Positions 6,192 to 14,798 of a DNA stretch of 64,000 nucleotides are shown one piece after another. The position numbers were made by a program, and so were the translations under genes. How positions within the stretch are numbered: position 1 is the stretch's first letter; each line of letters begins with the position of its first letter. The notes beneath the pieces were generated by a model. It had not been told where the DNA came from. It was given only the letters and a program-made list of their open reading frames with translations, and did not search any database. Source of the DNA: CAYSYY01 sp964576115 [NCBI: uncultured Gemmatimonadota bacterium] (GTDB taxonomy: Bacteria; Blakebacterota; Blakebacteria; Blakebacterales); assembly GCA_964576115.1 (NCBI GenBank), contig CAZNUA010000011.1, positions 1 through 64,000 of the forward strand, in the 5' to 3' direction.

Positions 6192-7958
6192 TCAGGGGTG
6201 CCCGCCGCCGGTATCGGCGCCGCTGCCCGTCGGGCCCGAGAGCATTTCCTCATAGCGGTCCGGATCGCGCAGGACCTCGAGCGCGGCCTGGAACTGATCG
6301 TCGGACTGCATGTAAACCAGCTGGCCTCGCTCGTAGCCGAACTGCTTGGCCGCGAACTCGCGCCGCAGTTCCAGGGCGATCCCCTCGCGGCTCTGCACCC
6401 AGAGTTCATTTTCTTCCCGGTTGATCGCCCGGCGCAGATTCTCGATCTCGGGCTCGAGGTCGGCGGCCATGTTCTCGGCTTCGGCCGTTTCAAGCAACTG
6501 GTTCAGAACCATCTCGGTGGGGCTCTCGTACTCGAATCCCGACTCCTCACACCAGCGTCTGAAATCATCCAGGAGGTCATCGGTCACGTTCACTGCGGTG
6601 CCCTCGGAAACGCCGTGGGTGTTGACGTAGTGGTTCACGTAGCGCAGGAACATCGACTGCCGGAATTTCAGGGCAAAGAGCATCAGGTTGCCCCTGATCC
6701 CCTCGGCTTCGAGATCGGGAACGATCCCGCCGCCACCGGTGACGGTGCGGCCGTTGCGCGACTCGAAGGTCGGATGGTCGGTCGTGTCGGGGGCGTTGGG
6801 ATTACGCGGTACGAGATTGCCGGTGGCATTACGCACAAAGGGCCGCTGGATGGTACGGCCGCTGGGAGTGTAGTACTGCCCCGTGGTCAGACGGATGATA
6901 TGATCGCTGACGATCTCGGCCACCGACTGGACCAGGCCCTTGCCCCAGGTGTTCTCGCCCACGATGATCCCGCGGTCCAGGTCCTGCACGGCGCCGGCCA
7001 CGATTTCTGAAGCCGAGGCCGACGCGACGTTGACCAGAACAGCCAGACGGCCGTCGTAGAGCTGCTCGTTCCGGCTGCGGAAGACGGCGTTCATGCTCTC
7101 GATCCGCCCCCTGGTGGAGACGATGATCTCGCCGGGTCCGAAGAAGGGCTCGGCCACGGCCAGGGCCTCATCGAGCAGGCCGCCGGGATTGCCCCGCAGA
7201 TCGAGGATGATCCCTTCGATCGGCTGCTCGGCGGCCAGACTGTCCAGCGCCTCTTCGAGGAAGCGGCCGGAATTGGCCGAGAAACGGGCGATCTCGATAT
7301 AGGCTATGCCCGGTTCAGCGAAGACGGCGGCGGAGACGTCGTTGACCTTGATTTCGGCCCGTGTGATGGTGAACTCCATCAGCTCGGGAATGCCCTCGCG
7401 GTCGATGTGCAGGGTCACCTCGGTGCCCTCGGGGCCCTTGATGAGAGAGGCGGCGTGGGCGGTGGAAAAGGTACGGCTGGGGGTCTCGTCGATGGCGGCG
7501 ATCACGTCACCGGGCTGCAGGCCGGCGGCCTGGGCCGGCGAGCCCTTCATGGGAGCAACGATCGAGAGTTCGCCGCCGGTGTAGCCGATGGTGGCGCCGA
7601 TGCCGCTGTAGGTGCCGGTGGTGGTGATTTCGAGATCGGCCACGATCCCCTGATCCTGCTGTTCGACGAAGAAGTCGGAGTAGGGATCGAGGACGCTCAT
7701 CATGCCCTTCAGACCGGCGATGGCGACATCGTGGACATCGACTTCCTCGTAGTAGGCCTGTCCGACCTGGTTGAGGATGAACCGCATCAGCGTGAAGTCG
7801 TCGTAGAGCTGCCGGCTTTGATCGTCGGCGGCCACAGTTCGCGGCAGATAGGTATCCACGGCGTCGGCCCGGCCGAGCCCGAGGCTCGCCACCAGACCGA
7901 TGGCGCCGGCGGTGACGAGGAAGATCGTCAGGTAGCGCGTCCAGCGTTTCATACGCAT
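6192..7958 (-). CDS. ctpA: Carboxyl-terminal processing protease (S41 family, CtpA/Prc type)
   Basis: A periplasmic serine protease that trims or degrades envelope proteins. It has an N-terminal membrane anchor or signal (YLTIFLVTAGAIGLVASLG), an S41 N-terminal helical region, a PDZ domain (about residues 110-195, GSPAQAAGLQPGDVIAAID), and the catalytic core with Ser in ASASASEI (about 315) and Lys in GKGLVQS (about 340), 25 residues apart as in Prc. The C-terminal 200 residues are an added helical domain ending in a Gly-rich tail. The ATG at 7958 is preferred because AAGGCGG lies 5 bases upstream; an in-frame GTG at 7961 overlaps the tmk stop. It is the last intact host gene before the integrated element. 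Confidence 0.9.
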   Translation of the reverse strand: MRMKRWTRYLTIFLVTAGAIGLVASLGLGRADAVDTYLPRTVAADDQSRQLYDDFTLMRFILNQVGQAYYEEVDVHDVAIAGLKGMMSVLDPYSDFFVEQQDQGIVADLEITTTGTYSGIGATIGYTGGELSIVAPMKGSPAQAAGLQPGDVIAAIDETPSRTFSTAHAASLIKGPEGTEVTLHIDREGIPELMEFTITRAEIKVNDVSAAVFAEPGIAYIEIARFSANSGRFLEEALDSLAAEQPIEGIILDLRGNPGGLLDEALAVAEPFFGPGEIIVSTRGRIESMNAVFRSRNEQLYDGRLAVLVNVASASASEIVAGAVQDLDRGIIVGENTWGKGLVQSVAEIVSDHIIRLTTGQYYTPSGRTIQRPFVRNATGNLVPRNPNAPDTTDHPTFESRNGRTVTGGGGIVPDLEAEGIRGNLMLFALKFRQSMFLRYVNHYVNTHGVSEGTAVNVTDDLLDDFRRWCEESGFEYESPTEMVLNQLLETAEAENMAADLEPEIENLRRAINREENELWVQSREGIALELRREFAAKQFGYERGQLVYMQSDDQFQAALEVLRDPDRYEEMLSGPTGSGADTGGGHP

Positions 7959-8629
7959 CACGTCCGCCTTACATGGTTCAGGGTTACTTCAGCGATCCGG
8001 GCCGCGATGTCTTCCGCGGCTCCGCCACCGTCCAGCACGACGAAACGATCCGGCTCCGCCCGGGCCAGGAACAGGAAACCCTCCCGCACTCGCGCCAGGA
8101 AGGCGGAACCCTCCCCTTCGAGACGGTCGGGAGCCGAATCCCGCCGCTGCAGCCGGCCCAGGCCTTCGGTCGGATCGAGATCGAGCAGAAAGGTCAACTC
8201 CGGACCCGATCCGTCGGTGGCCAGGGCATTGGCCCGGCGAATTGCTTCGAGCGCGGCTTCGACCTTATGTCCCCCACCCTCGCGCCCGAAGGCCTGGTAG
8301 GCGAGGGTGGAATCCAGGAAGCGGTCGCAGATGACGATCTCGTCCCGCTCCAGCGCCGGCCGGATTACCCGGGCCACATGCTCGGCCCGGCTGGCGAGAT
8401 AGAGCATCACCTCGGTCGACCAGGCCATCTCCCCGGCCTCGGGATCGAGCAGGATGGCCCGGATCCTCTCGGCGACCGGAGTGCCCCCCGGTTCGCGGGT
8501 GATCACCACGGCGTACCCCTCGGCACGCAGCCGCTCGGCCAGTCGCCCCGCCTGGGTCGTTTTGCCCGAACCGTCCACCCCTTCGAGGGTGATGAACGTT
8601 CCGGCGCCGCTGTCCGTTGACCGGTTCAC
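7958..8629 (-). CDS. tmk: Thymidylate kinase
   Basis: Phosphorylates dTMP to dTDP for DNA synthesis. The 223-residue protein has the P-loop GVDGSGKT (residues 17-24), the REPGGTP segment that holds the DR-type catalytic region, and DRFLDSTLAYQAFGR for substrate binding, all typical of Tmk. The start is GTG at 8629. The stop overlaps the start of ctpA, so the two are coupled. The 100 bases upstream, between tmk and rsmI, carry an imperfect tandem repeat that may regulate it. Confidence 0.95.
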   Translation of the reverse strand: MNRSTDSGAGTFITLEGVDGSGKTTQAGRLAERLRAEGYAVVITREPGGTPVAERIRAILLDPEAGEMAWSTEVMLYLASRAEHVARVIRPALERDEIVICDRFLDSTLAYQAFGREGGGHKVEAALEAIRRANALATDGSGPELTFLLDLDPTEGLGRLQRRDSAPDRLEGEGSAFLARVREGFLFLARAEPDRFVVLDGGGAAEDIAARIAEVTLNHVRRT

Positions 8630-8658
8630 AGCTTTCTAAGATACGAAAAATGCGCCCC

Positions 8659-8691
8659 GGTGTCATGCGGGGTGACACATGCCGGTGACAC
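8659..8691. repeat. Imperfect tandem and inverted repeat between rsmI and tmk
   Basis: The plus strand has ATGCGGGGTGACAC (8665-8678) followed directly by ATGCCGGTGACAC (8679-8691), preceded by GGTGTCATGC (8659-8668), an inverted version of the same core. This gives TGTCA-N7-TGACA symmetry. It sits about 30 bases upstream of the tmk start codon, so it could be a regulator site, but no regulator can be named. Confidence 0.45.
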
Positions 8692-8729
8692 TCGAATACG
8701 ACCGGTGTTCCGCGACAGCCAGGTCATCC

Positions 8730-9488
8730 TCACTTCCGGGCGCGCCCGGCCACTACCACAGTAAACTCTCCCCGGGCGCGGGAAGTTTCGTAGAACGCCG
8801 CCAGTTCGGGCAGGGTTCCGCGCCGCACCTCTTCGAAAGCCTTGGTGAGTTCGCGGCAGACCGCGGCCCGACGCTCTCCAAGAACGGCGGCCATATCGCG
8901 TAACGTCGCGGCGATCCGGTGAGGACTTTCATAGAAAACGAGGGTGTGGGGAAGACCGGCCAGATTTTCGAGAGCGGTTCGCCTCCGACCGCCTTTGACG
9001 GGCAGGAATCCGGTAAAGGTGAAGGCGTCGGTCGGCAGGCCTGAAACGACCAGGGCAGCCGCCAGGGCGGTTGGTCCCGGCACGGCCGAAACCGGCCGAC
9101 CGGCCTCAACCGCGGCCCGGACGAGCACGAAGCCGGGATCGGAGAGCCCGGGGGTTCCGGCATCGGTGACCAGGACCACACTCCGACCGGCCTCGAGTTC
9201 GGCCAGCAGTTTCGCGGTCACGGCCTCTTTGTTCTGCTCGTGGAAACTGACGATACGCCGCGAGACGCCGCAGCGGACGAGCATCCGGCCGGTATGACGG
9301 GTGTCTTCGGCCGCGACTGTATCTGCGGCCTGTAACAATGCCAGGGCCCGGGGGCTCAGATCGCCGAGGTGACCGATCGGGGTGGCGACGAGGTAGAGGG
9401 TGCCGCCGACGAGCTGGGAGGCCAGTTCCCCGAGCCAGTCGGGATCGTAGCTTCCGGCCGCACTCTCCTTCCCGGCCCCCGGGGTCAC
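8730..9488 (-). CDS. rsmI: 16S rRNA 2'-O-ribose C1402 methyltransferase
   Basis: A SAM-dependent tetrapyrrole-methylase-fold enzyme that methylates C1402 in the decoding centre of 16S rRNA. The 252-residue protein shows the family signature LYLVATPIGHLGDLSPRAL near residue 32, AEDTRHTGRML, TDAGTPGLSDPG and FTGFLPVKGGRR, then the ELTKAFEEVRRGTL segment. The start is GTG at 9488, whose TGA overlaps the nadE stop (GTGA). A 25-residue extension precedes the usual start, so a later internal start cannot be excluded. Confidence 0.93.
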   Translation of the reverse strand: MTPGAGKESAAGSYDPDWLGELASQLVGGTLYLVATPIGHLGDLSPRALALLQAADTVAAEDTRHTGRMLVRCGVSRRIVSFHEQNKEAVTAKLLAELEAGRSVVLVTDAGTPGLSDPGFVLVRAAVEAGRPVSAVPGPTALAAALVVSGLPTDAFTFTGFLPVKGGRRRTALENLAGLPHTLVFYESPHRIAATLRDMAAVLGERRAAVCRELTKAFEEVRRGTLPELAAFYETSRARGEFTVVVAGRARK

Positions 9489-10318
9489 GTGCCCCAGTCC
9501 CGGGGGTAGAGCCAGTCCACTCCCACGGTGCGGCGGCTCAGCTTGCAGATGATCGGCAGGTGCCGCTTGAACTCTGAGCGCCGGACCATTTCCCGCACCC
9601 GTTCGACCACATCGGGCTCGAAGCCCTCGGCAATCACGTTTGGTACCGGTTTCCGTTCGTCCACCAGCCGGAATAGCACGGCATCGGCCTCATCATAGCT
9701 CAGTCCGAGTTCTTCCTCGTCGGTCTGCCCGGCCCAGAGGTCGGCCGAGGGGGTTTTGGCGAGAACGCTCTCGGGCAGGCCGAGGTCGGATCCGAGCTGG
9801 CGTACCTGGGTCTTGTACAGATCACCGAGGGGATTGACTGCACAGGCCATGTCGCCGTGGAGGGTACCATAGCCAAGCAGGAGTTCGGTCTTGTTGCTGG
9901 TCCCCACGACCAGAGCCGAGTGCGCGGCGGAGTGGTCGTAGAGAACGATCATCCTCAACCGGGCCATGATGTTGCCGGCCCGATTGCGGTCCAGGTCCTT
10001 AAAACCGGGGTAGCCGGCGGTCAGGGACGTAATGTCGACGGTGATCGGTTCGACTCCCAGATGCCGGGCTACCGCGGCGGCATCGGCGGCACTCTCGGGG
10101 CTGGAGACGGCGTGCGGCATGACGATCAGGGTGGTGTTCTCCGGGCCCAGGGCCCGGATCGTGAGGGCCGCCGCAACAGAACTGTCGATCCCGCCCGAGA
10201 GCCCCAGAACCGCCCCGGTGTGCCCGGTCCGGCCGATCTCGACCCGCAGGAACTCTTCGAGGATGGGCAGCACCAGCTCGGGATCGAGCCGCAGTTCGGG
10301 CAGCCCCTGATCGGTCAT
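9485..10318 (-). CDS. nadE: NAD synthetase, ATP-pyrophosphatase subunit
   Basis: Catalyses the amidation of deamido-NAD to NAD. The 277-residue protein is the synthetase domain only, with the PPi-loop SGGIDSS at residues 41-47, the GTSNKTELLLGYGTLHGD segment and the PSADLWAGQTDEEELG loop. The glutamine-hydrolysing domain is encoded as a separate gene immediately upstream (10315-11196, 4-base overlap), so ammonia may be delivered by a partner protein instead of a fused domain. Alternatively this enzyme uses free ammonia and the neighbour is an independent amidase. Confidence 0.92.
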   Translation of the reverse strand: MTDQGLPELRLDPELVLPILEEFLRVEIGRTGHTGAVLGLSGGIDSSVAAALTIRALGPENTTLIVMPHAVSSPESAADAAAVARHLGVEPITVDITSLTAGYPGFKDLDRNRAGNIMARLRMIVLYDHSAAHSALVVGTSNKTELLLGYGTLHGDMACAVNPLGDLYKTQVRQLGSDLGLPESVLAKTPSADLWAGQTDEEELGLSYDEADAVLFRLVDERKPVPNVIAEGFEPDVVERVREMVRRSEFKRHLPIICKLSRRTVGVDWLYPRDWGT

Positions 10319-11196
10319 GGCGTCCTCTCTCCCGCCGGCAGACGTTCGGCGAGCAGGGTTTCGAGTCGCGCCCGGGCAATCTCGGGATCCTCCTCGCGGA
10401 GCTGACCGTTGTCGGCTCGCAGGCGGGCCTGCTCGGCCAGATCCACGGTCACCGTCGTGATTCCCGCTGCGAGCATCGGGGCTTCGACGAGTGGTTCTTC
10501 AGCGTAGGGTGCATAGACCGTGCTTCCGCCGGAGAAGAAGATCCCGTCTTCAAAGCCGACCCGGTTGATCCAGGCCGTCCAGCAGAGCAGCAGGCGTCCG
10601 AAGGTACGCAGGATATCGTGCCAGGCGGCCCGGGAACCGAGGACCGGGGTGGCGCCGCTCACCCCCCGCCCCGGAGCCGCACTCATGAGGATGATCCCGG
10701 TGGCTCCTCCCAGCTGAGCCAGCATAGCATTCGAAGGATGCCAGATATCCTCGCAGTTGAGAATGACCAGGCGGCCGCAGGCCGAATCGAAGGCCTCGAC
10801 CCGGTCGCCGCGGGCGAAGAACCGGCCTTCCTCGAACATGCCGTAGGTCGGCAGGTACACCTTGCGGTGCAGGTGGACGAGCCGGCCCTCTTCCCAGTAG
10901 CCGCAGGCGTTGTAGAGCTGGCCGTCGGAGCCCCGTTCGACGAAACCGAGCGTCAGCGGCAGGCGGCGGGAGAGTTCGGCCACCGGTTCGAGGTCGGGCG
11001 AGGTGCGGTTCAGCGCCACCTCGGCGACCAGATCGCGAAGCGTGTAGCCGGTCAAACCGAGTTCGGGGGTCAGCAGGATATCGGCGCCGGTTGCGGCGGC
11101 TTCATCAACCAGGTCCCAGAGACGCTCGAGATTGGGTTCGATGCGGCCCAGGACGGGGCTGAACTGGCCCAGGGCGAGCGTGAGGCGCTCTGCCAT
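10315..11196 (-). CDS. Nitrilase-superfamily amidase, likely glutaminase partner of NadE
   Basis: A 293-residue carbon-nitrogen hydrolase with the full Glu-Lys-Cys triad: E45 in TPELGLTGY, K112 in HRKVYLPTYG and C148 in LNCEDIWHP. These motifs match the N-terminal glutaminase domain of glutamine-dependent NAD synthetases (YLPTYGMFEEGRFF is characteristic). Its stop overlaps the nadE start by 4 bases, so a trans-acting glutaminase that feeds ammonia to NadE is likely. Its own ATG shares a base with the stop of the PTS EIIA gene (TAATG). Confidence 0.85.
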   Translation of the reverse strand: MAERLTLALGQFSPVLGRIEPNLERLWDLVDEAAATGADILLTPELGLTGYTLRDLVAEVALNRTSPDLEPVAELSRRLPLTLGFVERGSDGQLYNACGYWEEGRLVHLHRKVYLPTYGMFEEGRFFARGDRVEAFDSACGRLVILNCEDIWHPSNAMLAQLGGATGIILMSAAPGRGVSGATPVLGSRAAWHDILRTFGRLLLCWTAWINRVGFEDGIFFSGGSTVYAPYAEEPLVEAPMLAAGITTVTVDLAEQARLRADNGQLREEDPEIARARLETLLAERLPAGERTP

Positions 11197-11699
11197 TACG
11201 TCCCCCCGCTGCCCTGCGCCCCGTTCGATTCATACCGCCTGAAGAGGGCAATGACCTTTTCCGGTTCCTCCACCTGACGTAAACCGGTCCTGACGTGTTC
11301 ATCGTCGCACAGGCGCGCCAGCCGCCCCAGGATACGCACGATCGTACCGGGATCGTTCCGGTCGGCGATGAGCAGAAAGAAGAGATCGGCAGGCTGGGAA
11401 TCGACCGCCCCGACATCGACCGGCTCGGCCGGACGGCCGAAAGCCAGCGCCTGCGTACCGAAACCGGCCAGACGGGCGTGAGGCAGAGCGACCCCGTGCC
11501 CGACCCCGGTCGAGAGAACCGCTTCCCGGCGCAGGACTTCTTCGAGCACCGGCAGGTCACGCGAGACCATTTCTTTTTCCATCAGGGCCTCGACCAGCTC
11601 GCCGAATATATCCTCCCTGCACGCGGCCGCCATCTCCAGACGAATTACACCCGTCTCAAGCAGTTCCCAGATGCAGGGGGTTTTCCCGGTTGCGTTCAC
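11196..11699 (-). CDS. PTS EIIA domain protein of the fructose/nitrogen (PtsN) type
   Basis: A 167-residue phosphocarrier-like protein. The motif GHGVALPHARL carries the expected phosphorylation site at H74, and the following FGRPAEPVDVG and LFFLLIADRNDPGTIVRILGRLARL fit the EIIA-Ntr/Fru fold. No membrane EIIC is nearby, so a regulatory role (phosphorylation state signalling carbon or nitrogen status) is more likely than sugar uptake. The start is GTG at 11699, 42 bases after ssb. It heads the nadE-rsmI string. Confidence 0.85.
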   Translation of the reverse strand: MNATGKTPCIWELLETGVIRLEMAAACREDIFGELVEALMEKEMVSRDLPVLEEVLRREAVLSTGVGHGVALPHARLAGFGTQALAFGRPAEPVDVGAVDSQPADLFFLLIADRNDPGTIVRILGRLARLCDDEHVRTGLRQVEEPEKVIALFRRYESNGAQGSGGT

Positions 11700-11741
11700 G
11701 CCCTCAGAGTTCCTCAGTGATGGTGTCCGGGTTGTGAGATC

Positions 11742-12206
11742 TCAGAAGGGGAGGTCGTCCTCCTCTTCGACCGTTCCCCCTCCACCGGAGTCGCCGCTCT
11801 CGCGCGAATCGCCCCATCCTCCCTGGTCCCCACCGCCGGAACCACCGCCGGAACCTCCGCCGGAGCCTCCGCGATCGCCCAGCATATTCATCTCCAGGGC
11901 CACGATTTCGGTCGTGGATTTCTTCGTACCCGACTGATCTTCCCACGAACGGGTTTGCAGGCGCCCCTCGATGTACACCTGGTCGCCCTTTTTCAGGTAC
12001 TGCTCGCAGATTTCGGCCAGACGCCCCCAGGCCACGATCCGATGCCATTCGGTCTGCTCCTGCTTCTGACCGCTACGGTCGGTGTAGACCCGGTTGGTGG
12101 CGATGCTGAAATTGGCGACCATCTGTCCCCCACTGGTGGACCGGACCTCGGGATCCTGGCCCAATCTGCCCAGAATGATGGCCTTGTTCACAGAACCGCT
12201 GCCCAT
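11742..12206 (-). CDS. ssb: Single-stranded DNA-binding protein
   Basis: A 154-residue SSB. The OB-fold begins [17 protein letters not shown] and includes [30 protein letters not shown] and [10 protein letters not shown] Gly/Ser-rich linker follows, then the acidic tip ending DDLPF, which binds replication and repair partners. I chose the ATG at 12206, since 20 residues of the longer frame upstream look non-native and a GAGTGAGG stretch precedes it. A good sigma-70-type promoter lies at 12322-12350. Confidence 0.95.
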   Translation of the reverse strand: MGSGSVNKAIILGRLGQDPEVRSTSGGQMVANFSIATNRVYTDRSGQKQEQTEWHRIVAWGRLAEICEQYLKKGDQVYIEGRLQTRSWEDQSGTKKSTTEIVALEMNMLGDRGGSGGGSGGGSGGGDQGGWGDSRESGDSGGGGTVEEEDDLPF

Positions 12207-12321
12207 GATATGCCTCACTCTTCCCGGCGCACCGGCATTCCTCTCCGGTCTGTCGGCGCAATGCATTATGGATCAATCAGTTACAGGGGCCAAACGGGCG
12301 CCCTCCACGTTCCCCTCCGGT

Positions 12322-12350
12322 AGTATGTTCCGAGCCTGAGACAGTGTCAA
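12322..12350 (-). promoter_or_regulatory. Sigma-70-type promoter for ssb
   Basis: On the minus strand TTGACA (12350-12345) is followed after exactly 17 bases by CATACT (12327-12322). The -35 box is a perfect match and the -10 box matches 4 of 6 positions. The -35 overlaps the stop codon of the upstream sugar-kinase gene, so ssb and the genes after it can be expressed apart from the long upstream string. The leader would be about 110 bases. Confidence 0.7.
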
Positions 12351-13420
12351 TGCCGAGCGGGGTTCGCAGCGGGATCGTCGGACTCGACAACAGCGGGGGA
12401 CCGCAGGTTTTTTTCGAGCCGGGTCAGGACGGCGGAAGAGGGTTCGGGACCGGCTGCGGTAAGAGCCAGCAGGGCCGCTCCCCCCTCGGCCGGCAGGCGG
12501 GGTTTGACGAACGTCAGATCGGGGCCGAAGGATCCGGCACCCTTCCGGATGGGATCGCGCAGCACCAGTTCCCGGCTGGCCGCCAGGCCGCCCGTGAGCG
12601 CAACCGGTATCTCCCGGCCGCTGTCGAAACCCAGCCGGGTGCAGGCCTGTGAGATCAGGGTGCCCAGTTCCAGACCAGTCTCGTGCACCAGCTCGAGTGC
12701 GTCGGAATCGCCATCCCCGGCGCAGGTAAAAACACCGGGGGCCAGCCGGGCGTAGAGTTCGGGATCATGGGCTGCTCCGGCCGCCCTGCGCATCACACTG
12801 TGCGGATCGCCCGCCTGGTCGGGATCGATCTCCCAGGCCTCGATCAGCAACGCCGCCAGCGGTGTCGGACGGCTTTCCTCCCAGGCTGCCAGCGCCCGCC
12901 GGGTGGCCCGCCACCCCAACCAGACGGCGCTGCCTTCATCGCCGAGCGGCCAGCCCCACCCTCCGGCCAGGGTGGTCGTGCCCTGTTCGTCACGGGCCAT
13001 GCAGATCGATCCGGTACCGCTGATCAGAACGCACGCCGCACCCTCGGATCCGTGGGCTCCGAGCAGGGCTATATGGGCGTCGTGGGTGACGGTAACGGGC
13101 AGCGTCGAAGAAAGGTCGGATCCACTGCACAGATCGGCCAGGCGGCGTCCCATCTCCATGCGTACGGAGGTGGAGCGCCCCCCCGCGAAACCGGCCGCAA
13201 CCCCCCGCAGCCGTGAAGGCAAATCCTCGACGTACCCGGCTGCCTCTTCCCAGAGCCGTCGGATCTGTTCCAGGGCTTCGTCGAAATCCCGCCTGGTCAG
13301 CGATGCACCCGCGCTTTGCTCCCGCCAGAGGACGACGCCGTCCTCGTCCACTACCACCGCCCGCGTGGTGGTGGCTCCGGCGTCCAGAGCGAAGACGACC
13401 GGTCGTAACTCCCCGGCCAT
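12347..13420 (-). CDS. BadF/BadG-type ATPase, likely N-acetylglucosamine kinase
   Basis: A 357-residue sugar kinase of the ASKHA (actin-like) fold: phosphate-1 FALDAGATTTRAVVVD at the start, TVTHDAHIALLGAH, ISGTGSICMA (phosphate-2), GGWGWPLGDEGSAVWLG and ALTGGLAAS (adenosine motif). The GDEGSA segment is typical of N-acetylglucosamine kinases in the BadF family. It would phosphorylate amino sugars salvaged from cell wall or chitin. Its ATG shares a base with the mlaD stop (TGATG). It is the last gene of the long LPS/PTS string. Confidence 0.8.
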   Translation of the reverse strand: MAGELRPVVFALDAGATTTRAVVVDEDGVVLWREQSAGASLTRRDFDEALEQIRRLWEEAAGYVEDLPSRLRGVAAGFAGGRSTSVRMEMGRRLADLCSGSDLSSTLPVTVTHDAHIALLGAHGSEGAACVLISGTGSICMARDEQGTTTLAGGWGWPLGDEGSAVWLGWRATRRALAAWEESRPTPLAALLIEAWEIDPDQAGDPHSVMRRAAGAAHDPELYARLAPGVFTCAGDGDSDALELVHETGLELGTLISQACTRLGFDSGREIPVALTGGLAASRELVLRDPIRKGAGSFGPDLTFVKPRLPAEGGAALLALTAAGPEPSSAVLTRLEKNLRSPAVVESDDPAANPARH

Positions 13421-14334
13421 CAGAAGATCCTGATCGTGAAGTACTTCTTGGGGTTGTTCCTGATATCGGTGATGAGCGAGTCGAGCTGCGCCACCGTCGT
13501 GAAGAGATTGTGGTAGAGAGTGTCCGATTCGGCCAGGCGCCAGATGGTCCCTTCACCCGCCCGGAACCGGTTCACCACACCGCTGACCGAACCGGAAAGG
13601 GTATCGATCGAGGTTGCCACCCGGGCGAATTCCGCGCCGGCCATCGATACCGACTGCAGAGCCAGCTCGAGATCGTCCATGTTCTGGATCAGGGCCCGGT
13701 TCACGTTGTCCACCACCGAGCTGAGGTTCTCGATGCTGGCGCCGACCTGTTCCCGGTTGTCGATCATGACCTGATTCAACAGTTCGATCGTGCGGCCGAA
13801 GTTATTGAAGGTCTCCCGGACCTGGGCACGGACTTCCTCGTCGGTCACGATATCCTGGATCGAACCGGTCAGATCTTCGACCTTGATCACCAGACGTTGA
13901 ACGTTGCGGAAAATATCGTTGAGACTGGCCGCATTCAGGCCGTGCAGGGAATCCCCTTCGGCCAGGACCGTCCCGCCCGGATTGGCGGTGATGTTGATAT
14001 ACCGGGAACCGATGATCCCTTCGGATTCGATGGTGAACAGGCTCGAGGTGTAAACCGGCACGTCATCTTCGATCATCATCTGGACCGCCACGAGATTGTC
14101 GGCAGTCAGAGAAATTTCGGCGACCTGCCCCTTTTTTACCCCGGCGACCAGTACCGGATCCCCCGTATTCAGGCCGAAACCGTCTTCGAAGAAGACCGTG
14201 ATCCGGTTCATCCGGCCCGCCCTCAGGAGATCCTGCCCCCACAACAGGCCGAAGATCAGGATGGCCAGGCCGAGGATGACCGCGGACCCGACCTTGAGCG
14301 AGGTCAGCTCCCGCTGTCCGCGTTGCCAAGACAT
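13420..14334 (-). CDS. mlaD: MlaD/MCE-domain lipid-transport protein
   Basis: A 304-residue protein of the MCE family that moves phospholipids across the periplasm. It has one N-terminal membrane helix (VGSAVILGLAILIFGLLW), then the MCE domain (FFEDGFGLNTGDPVLVAGVK through LFTIESEGIIGSRYINI), and a long helical C-terminal part (about 135-290), as in MCE proteins that form needle-like channels. The ATG at 14334 has AAGGATC about 10 bases upstream and overlaps the end of the EIIB gene by 31 bases. The MlaE permease and MlaF ATPase are not adjacent. Confidence 0.85.
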   Translation of the reverse strand: MSWQRGQRELTSLKVGSAVILGLAILIFGLLWGQDLLRAGRMNRITVFFEDGFGLNTGDPVLVAGVKKGQVAEISLTADNLVAVQMMIEDDVPVYTSSLFTIESEGIIGSRYINITANPGGTVLAEGDSLHGLNAASLNDIFRNVQRLVIKVEDLTGSIQDIVTDEEVRAQVRETFNNFGRTIELLNQVMIDNREQVGASIENLSSVVDNVNRALIQNMDDLELALQSVSMAGAEFARVATSIDTLSGSVSGVVNRFRAGEGTIWRLAESDTLYHNLFTTVAQLDSLITDIRNNPKKYFTIRIF

Positions 14335-14798
14335 GTAAAGAGATCCTTTCGCTCGCACCCCGGAACGTCGGCGCATTCGACGGACACACCACGCTCACAG
14401 AGCGATTCGAGAGCAATGATATCCTCCTGCCCGAGGCAGATGTAGGGCAGCACCCGCCGCCGATCTCCCTGCTGATGCAGCCCTCCGAGATTGAGTTCGG
14501 TGAATGTCAGTCCGGCCTCGAAGAGCCGCAGGGCGTCGGCGGGACTCTCCAGCAGCAGAACGAGGTTTTCCCCGGCCTCGAGCCAGGCTTCGATTCTGGC
14601 CCGCGCCTCCTCGAGCGACACGACGCTGATCGCCATGCCGTCGGGAGCCGATCCCTCGTAGAGCTCGCGTTCCCAGGCATCGGCCGCGGCGGCATTGTTG
14701 ACGACAACAAACCGATCGGGCGTGAGCACGCTTCCCCAGCCCTGGGTGACCTGACCGTGGATGAGACGGTCATCGATTCTGACCAGCAACAGACTCAC
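14304..14798 (-). CDS. PTS EIIB, mannose/sorbose family
   Basis: A 164-residue EIIB-Man protein. The signature RIDDRLIHGQVTQGW places the phospho-acceptor histidine at H14, and the VNNAAAADAWERELY and LNLGGLHQQG segments fit the family. It overlaps the EIIA gene by 4 bases. Mannose-type EIIC and EIID membrane subunits are missing here, so this pair with HprK may pass a signal instead of a sugar, as proposed for other incomplete PTSs in Gram-negative bacteria. Confidence 0.88.
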   Translation of the reverse strand: MSLLLVRIDDRLIHGQVTQGWGSVLTPDRFVVVNNAAAADAWERELYEGSAPDGMAISVVSLEEARARIEAWLEAGENLVLLLESPADALRLFEAGLTFTELNLGGLHQQGDRRRVLPYICLGQEDIIALESLCERGVSVECADVPGCERKDLFTCLGNADSGS

